DNA of 64,000 bases from UBA6115 sp050953005 (lineage in GTDB: Bacteria > Bacillota > Clostridia > Christensenellales > Aristaeellaceae), in the NCBI GenBank assembly GCA_050953005.1, contig JBMNLV010000009.1, forward strand, positions 124,001 to 188,000, in the 5' to 3' direction. Positions within the stretch are counted from its first letter, which is position 1; the number at the start of each line of letters is the position of its first letter. Of this stretch, positions 60,074 to 64,000 are shown one piece after another. The translations under genes and the position numbers were made by a program. A model generated the notes under the pieces. The model saw only the letters and a list, made by a program, of their open reading frames with translations, did no database searches and was not told where the DNA came from.

Positions 60074-61780
60074 TCACAGTCCGCCCGAGAGACGCAACGC
60101 AGCAGCATCCTCCAGCAGCACCTTGGCATGATGGATACTGGTTTCGCCTTTGGCTCGAATGTTACCAAGCATCTTGGCGATCTCTTGAACGCGCGCCTCA
60201 TCATCCAGCAATGAAACGCTTGTCAGTGTCCGGCCATTGATTTCTTGCTTGAATACCTGATATTGACTGCTGGCCATAGCTGCGAGCTGGTGAAGGTGAC
60301 TTACACAAATTACCTGTCTGAAACGCGCAATAGACCAAAGCTTCCGGGCAAGAACCATCGCGGTTTGCCCGGAAACCCCTGTGTCAATCTCATCAAACAC
60401 CATGGTAGGCACTTCATTTTTTTCGGCAGAAAGTGTTTTCATTGCCAGCATCACACGGGAAAGTTCGCCACCGGAGGCAATCAAGGACAATGGCTTGAGC
60501 TCCTCCCCCGCGTTGGGTGCAATCATCATGACTATTCTGTCATATCCTTCCGCCTGAACGGCTTGCATATCGGCATCCACTCGGATAAAAAAGCGGGTGC
60601 CAGACATGTTCAGCTCATATAACACTTCTTCGATACGATTAGCGCATATTTTTGCCAAAACTTGTCGGGAACGGCTTAGCGCACTGGCTGCCTCATGGTA
60701 TTTTTGCTCCTTTTCTATCAAGTCTTTCGACAAACCTTCCAGTTTGTCATCCAGAGACTCAAAAGCTGACAATTCTTCTTCAATTTTTGTTAGTGTCTCA
60801 AGCATATCCTGCGTTGTAGGACCGTATTTCCGTTGAAGCCTACGCAGGAAATCCAAGCGGCTTTCGACCTCATCCAATCGCCGGTCATCGCTATAAATCT
60901 CACGTGTACGTGAGTTAAGATCGTGGCCAACATCTTCCAATTCATAATACAAATTCTGCAGCTTTTCGGCAAACTCAGCATATGCTTTTCCATAGGAGCC
61001 GATTTTTTCCAGCGAAGCGCATGCCTTACCAATTAAATGCAACGCGGATTGCTCATTACTGGCTTCAAATAGGGCTTCATTAGCTTCATGTAAAGCTGCA
61101 GCGATTTTTTCAGCATTGCGCAATATATCCCGCTCTTCCTGCAAACGCTCATCTTCTCCAGCTTCTAACCTGGCATTCTTCAACTCCTTTTGCCATAGGG
61201 TTAGAATCTCAAGCCGATCCATACGTGAGCGGCTTGATACAAGCGCTTTTTCATATTCTTCTTTTACATATGAGAGCCCAGCGTATGCCTGAGAAGTAGC
61301 CTGTAACAAGGCAATATGCTTATCATCTCCAAGCAAATCTAAAAATTGACGTTGCTTGCTTTCCTGTAGCAGAGACTGGTGTTCATGCTGTCCATGTAAA
61401 TCAATCAACCTGGCAGTTAGTTCCTGGTAAGTTGTTAATGCACAAGCTATCCCATTGACACGGCAAACACTGCGGCCTTTTCTGTTAAGCTCGCGTGACA
61501 GGATCAATTGGGAATCCTCCACCTCAAAACCGAGCTGCTGCAAAGTATTGATCATCCCGGGCAGATTAGCAAGGTTAAACACCCCTTCAACATAGGCCTT
61601 TTCACTGCCTGTGCGGATCATGTTTCTGTCTGCCTTGGCGCCACACAATAAACTAACCGCGTCAACAACCAGTGATTTGCCAGCACCGGTTTCACCTGTC
61701 AACACATGAAGACCAGGACCAAAATCAATCCTGGCTTCCTCAAACAAAGCAATATTGCGAATCAACAGGCTGTCAAGCAT
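60074..61780 (-). CDS. recN: DNA repair protein RecN
   Basis: RecN is an SMC-like ATPase acting on double-strand breaks. The 568-residue product has Walker A GETGAGKSL near the N-terminus, a long coiled-coil middle, the signature SGGELSRVMLAMKTL and Walker B MVFDEIDTGVSG. It starts about 6 nt after the argR stop (ATG 61780, no clear ribosome site, probably coupled). Order nadK-argR-recN is conserved in Clostridia and Bacilli. Confidence 0.95.
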   Translation of the reverse strand: MLDSLLIRNIALFEEARIDFGPGLHVLTGETGAGKSLVVDAVSLLCGAKADRNMIRTGSEKAYVEGVFNLANLPGMINTLQQLGFEVEDSQLILSRELNRKGRSVCRVNGIACALTTYQELTARLIDLHGQHEHQSLLQESKQRQFLDLLGDDKHIALLQATSQAYAGLSYVKEEYEKALVSSRSRMDRLEILTLWQKELKNARLEAGEDERLQEERDILRNAEKIAAALHEANEALFEASNEQSALHLIGKACASLEKIGSYGKAYAEFAEKLQNLYYELEDVGHDLNSRTREIYSDDRRLDEVESRLDFLRRLQRKYGPTTQDMLETLTKIEEELSAFESLDDKLEGLSKDLIEKEQKYHEAASALSRSRQVLAKICANRIEEVLYELNMSGTRFFIRVDADMQAVQAEGYDRIVMMIAPNAGEELKPLSLIASGGELSRVMLAMKTLSAEKNEVPTMVFDEIDTGVSGQTAMVLARKLWSIARFRQVICVSHLHQLAAMASSQYQVFKQEINGRTLTSVSLLDDEARVQEIAKMLGNIRAKGETSIHHAKVLLEDAAALRLSGGL

Positions 61781-61786
61781 AAACAA

Positions 61787-62236
61787 TCAGCGAAGAATCT
61801 CGTTAAATTTCCTGACAACTTCTTCAGCATCCTCATTGTTATGGACTACGACAAGGATGGTGTTGTCACCGGAGAGGGTGCCAATGATCTCCGGCCAGCG
61901 CATGCTGTCAATGGCTTCACCTGCGACATTAGCTGAACCAGACAATGTTTTGATAACAATAATGTTGCCTGCAGCCTTGATGGAGATGACAGAGTCAACA
62001 AACATGCGCACAAAACGATCATAAACCGAGTGTTCAGCTTGATCCGCTGTGGCGTACTTGTAATCCCCCATACCAGAAAGAACCTTCAACAGGCGCATTT
62101 CCTTGATATCTCGTGAAACCGTAGCCTGGGTAACATGAAACCCCTGTGTCTTCAGCTTTTCCGCCAGTTCCTTTTGTGTTTTTATATCCTGTTTTTCGAT
62201 AAGGTTAAGGATGGCAGCTTGTCTGGTGCTTTTCAT
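61787..62236 (-). CDS. argR: arginine repressor ArgR
   Basis: This 149-residue protein is a winged-helix DNA-binding domain (TQKELAEKLKTQGFHVTQAT, then SRDIKEMRLLKV) plus an oligomerisation/arginine-binding domain (LSGDNTILVVVHN, GTLSGDNT loop). It controls arginine metabolism as a hexamer. The start is ATG 62236, with a GGAGG site and a 4-bp overlap with nadK; a longer frame would overlap nadK. Confidence 0.94.
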   Translation of the reverse strand: MKSTRQAAILNLIEKQDIKTQKELAEKLKTQGFHVTQATVSRDIKEMRLLKVLSGMGDYKYATADQAEHSVYDRFVRMFVDSVISIKAAGNIIVIKTLSGSANVAGEAIDSMRWPEIIGTLSGDNTILVVVHNNEDAEEVVRKFNEILR

Positions 62237-63099
62237 TTTATTCCTCCATAAATATTGTTGCCCCATGCCAATTGCTTTTGGTGTAGACGGGTAAGGAAGC
62301 GCTGAGGTGAAAATTGTATAAAGCGTGCAGGTTGTGCAGAAGACGTGATAGTGACTTGGCTGTTGGTTTCCTGATTTATGACCAGCTGACCGTCCAAGCT
62401 GATCTGATGACATAACGCCCGCTTGCCGCATACAGCCAATCGTATTTCACCATGAGCCGGCAACACCACAGGACGCTGAGACATGATATGTGAACACACC
62501 GGAACCACAACACGGCAAGGTACATCAGGATGCAACACCGGTCCACCAGCGGATAGGGAATACCCAGTGGTCCCAGTCGGAGTGGAAATCAATACACCGT
62601 CCCCATGTATGGTGTATATCCGTTCGTCCTGGTAGGCAACATCCACCACGATGCTGCTGGGATTCTGTCCGCGTGTCAATGCCAGCTCATTCATAACAAG
62701 AAACTCGCCCTGCCCATGGATAGAGCACGATAGCATTAAACGCTCCTGCAGGTCGTAATCACCTGTGATCAGTCTGTTGACCATACCATGAAGATCGCCG
62801 GGTTCCAACTCCAGCAAAAAGCCGGTATGGCCCATGTTGACACCCAGCACCGGTACACTGTTTTTCGCGAGCCAGGGCAGAATGCGCAGCAATGTACCAT
62901 CTCCTCCAAAACTGACTGCTGCATGTACAGAGCGATCTAAATTGTCTGCTTTGCACGCTCTGCCTATCCCCAAATGCTCATACAACCAAGTGTCCAGCAA
63001 AATATCACAGTTGTGCTTTAACAACAACTCAGCGAAAGCTGCCACAACCGGGATTGTTTCTGGTTTGCCAGGATTGGCATACAAAAAGAAACACTTCAA
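62233..63099 (-). CDS. nadK: NAD kinase
   Basis: The enzyme makes NADP from NAD and ATP. The product is about 288 residues, with the GGDGTLLR motif, LGVNMGHTGFL, STPTGTTGYSLSAGGP and a C-terminal ISLDGQ. The start is ambiguous: ATG 63117 lies within about 10 nt of the promoter -10, and its own codons form GGAGGG, which sits 10 nt before TTG 63099. From TTG the protein begins LKCFFLYANPGKPE, which matches the family N-terminus, so I prefer it. First gene of nadK-argR-recN. Confidence 0.93.
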   Translation of the reverse strand: MKCFFLYANPGKPETIPVVAAFAELLLKHNCDILLDTWLYEHLGIGRACKADNLDRSVHAAVSFGGDGTLLRILPWLAKNSVPVLGVNMGHTGFLLELEPGDLHGMVNRLITGDYDLQERLMLSCSIHGQGEFLVMNELALTRGQNPSSIVVDVAYQDERIYTIHGDGVLISTPTGTTGYSLSAGGPVLHPDVPCRVVVPVCSHIMSQRPVVLPAHGEIRLAVCGKRALCHQISLDGQLVINQETNSQVTITSSAQPARFIQFSPQRFLTRLHQKQLAWGNNIYGGIK

Positions 63100-63125
63100 T
63101 AATTGTTTGCCCTCCATTTGTATTT

Positions 63126-63154
63126 ATTATACAAGGTACACAAGCTATATGCAA
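63126..63154 (-). promoter_or_regulatory. promoter of nadK-argR-recN
   Basis: On the minus strand, TTGCAT (63154-63149) and a perfect TATAAT (63131-63126) are 17 nt apart. Transcription would start at about 63119, next to ATG 63117. Confidence 0.7.
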
Positions 63155-63250
63155 GTGAATTGCAATAACTATACAAATAAAAACCATATATAAAAATTGA
63201 AAAAATTGATCGTTAACATGTTATATAGTGTCTCCTGAATAACCAACAAT

Positions 63251-64000
63251 TCAGCCACACAGGCACGCCAACGGTACCGGCGTGTCTGTTTTTGTGCTTT
63301 CCGACCGGCGAAATAGCGCTGCCAAAAAGAGCCAAATGTAGAGCCTCAGCCGCCTGAACAGGTTCCGGGTCAGGATGGCGGCATGAATGTCCACCTCGCT
63401 GGTGTGTTTCTGCCGCATCATCACCAGATCAAGCCCATATCGGCGCTTGCAAACACCGATACATCCCTCAATATGACTCCGCTCTCCTGACTCCTGTCGC
63501 TCCAGTGCCAGCGCTTCCTCATACACCTGTCGGTCTTTGGGTGGTCGTCCCAGTTTGGGACCATTCAACCGGATGCCACGCTCCCTGCACCAGGTGAGAT
63601 TCTCCCTCGTTCGGTAGATCCTGTCTACCAGTCCCCGCTCCGGATAGTGGCCCGTTTGCTCCTTGTATCGCTCCATCGAAGCCATCAGTGTTTTGCTTTC
63701 GTTGAAGGCATCCCACGAGATTTCCTCAATCCTCGCATAGCCATCGCTCAGGCTCAGCGCCACCTTCGCACCGAACTCCACCGACACTGCCGCCTTGCCC
63801 CGAACAATCGGTCGCACCCAGGGCTGGTGCAGGCTTACAATCCGGTCATCCACCCGGTGCGTATTGCTGTCATACATCTCCTGCTGCTGCGCGTACAGCA
63901 GCTGGATCACTGCCATGCGCTCCAGCTCCTTTGCGCTCAGCGCGTCCGGATATTTGCTCAGGATGGCTTCCAGATAACCGAGGTTCCGTTTGACATAGCC
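63251..64000 (-). CDS. IS5-type transposase, C-terminal part
   Basis: This DDE transposase is open through the right edge, so the N-terminus is outside. Visible parts are RIVSLHQPWVRPIVRGKA, the conserved SLSDGYARIEEISWDAFNES (second Asp region), a domain with NLTWCRERGIRLNGPKLGRPP, and RSHIEGCIGVCKRRYGLD containing the catalytic Glu. This layout fits IS5/IS1182-related elements of Clostridia. The stop lies about 25 nt inside a probable element end (GTGTCTCCTGAATAACC region around 63228-63245). The frame is intact in what is visible. The element separates nadK from whatever lies upstream, normally tlyA. Confidence 0.8.
   Translation of the reverse strand, partial: GYVKRNLGYLEAILSKYPDALSAKELERMAVIQLLYAQQQEMYDSNTHRVDDRIVSLHQPWVRPIVRGKAAVSVEFGAKVALSLSDGYARIEEISWDAFNESKTLMASMERYKEQTGHYPERGLVDRIYRTRENLTWCRERGIRLNGPKLGRPPKDRQVYEEALALERQESGERSHIEGCIGVCKRRYGLDLVMMRQKHTSEVDIHAAILTRNLFRRLRLYIWLFLAALFRRSESTKTDTPVPLACLCG

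Noticed and set aside
1..64000. CRISPR arrays, rRNA genes, tmRNA, SRP RNA
   Set aside because: No regularly spaced repeats or recognisable conserved RNA segments other than tRNA-Val and the leaders listed were seen.

Overview
The window reads as chromosome of an anaerobic, Gram-positive-lineage bacterium, most likely class Clostridia. The signs are a SCIFF ranthipeptide with its radical-SAM maturase, a DivIVA/SepF division cluster beside a type-2 (eukaryote-like) isoleucyl-tRNA synthetase, glutamate fermentation through 3-methylaspartate, and a nadK-argR-recN cluster. Housekeeping DNA is moderately GC-rich. The stretch from about 27.2 to 31.0 kb is clearly AT-richer and gene-poor. No species-level assignment is attempted.

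Layout, left half. 0-6 kb: 3' part of ileS, convergent with a division-linked cluster (HlyD-like membrane protein, sepF, divIVA, ROK sugar kinase). 6-11 kb: a uracil-type permease with a leader-peptide/terminator arrangement, divergent from zur-znuA-znuC-znuB (zinc uptake). 11-20.5 kb: one long plus-strand run of tightly overlapping genes (uvrA, zinc-ribbon protein, membrane protein, pseudouridine synthase, RsmC-like methyltransferase, MalY/PatB aminotransferase, PepV-like dipeptidase, DUF1667 protein, mannose-6-phosphate isomerase). 20.5-23.5 kb: three-gene proton-translocating transhydrogenase. 23.7-25.9 kb: infC-rpmI-rplT, with an attenuator-like leader and an ATC start for infC, divergent from murI.

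Middle. A tRNA-Val(CAC) gene at 27.08 kb is followed by a variable zone reaching 33.2 kb. It contains an IS630-type transposase with a frameshift, a heavily decayed two-gene module (PD-(D/E)XK-like protein plus metallo-beta-lactamase-fold hydrolase), a ferritin gene and an IS481-type element. Two decayed copies of the 3' half of the same tRNA lie at 30.93 and 33.13 kb, which suggests successive insertions at this tRNA. After it come an orphan trpB, a DUF4956-VTC pair, an RlmD-type methyltransferase and a MATE transporter.

Right half. 39.1-46.3 kb is a minus-strand glutamate-mutase/methylaspartate operon (glmS, glmL, glmE, mal) with three accessory genes of unclear role (AtuA-like, DUF4387, P-loop protein). 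It is followed by a glycosyltransferase, mnmG, the SCIFF peptide and maturase, tadA, a nitroreductase, and a frameshifted secreted protein with about ten SdrD-B-like repeats. Then come yebC, a glycerophosphodiesterase, a decayed polyvalent ADP-ribosyltransferase-like locus, recN-argR-nadK, and an IS5-type transposase running off the right edge.
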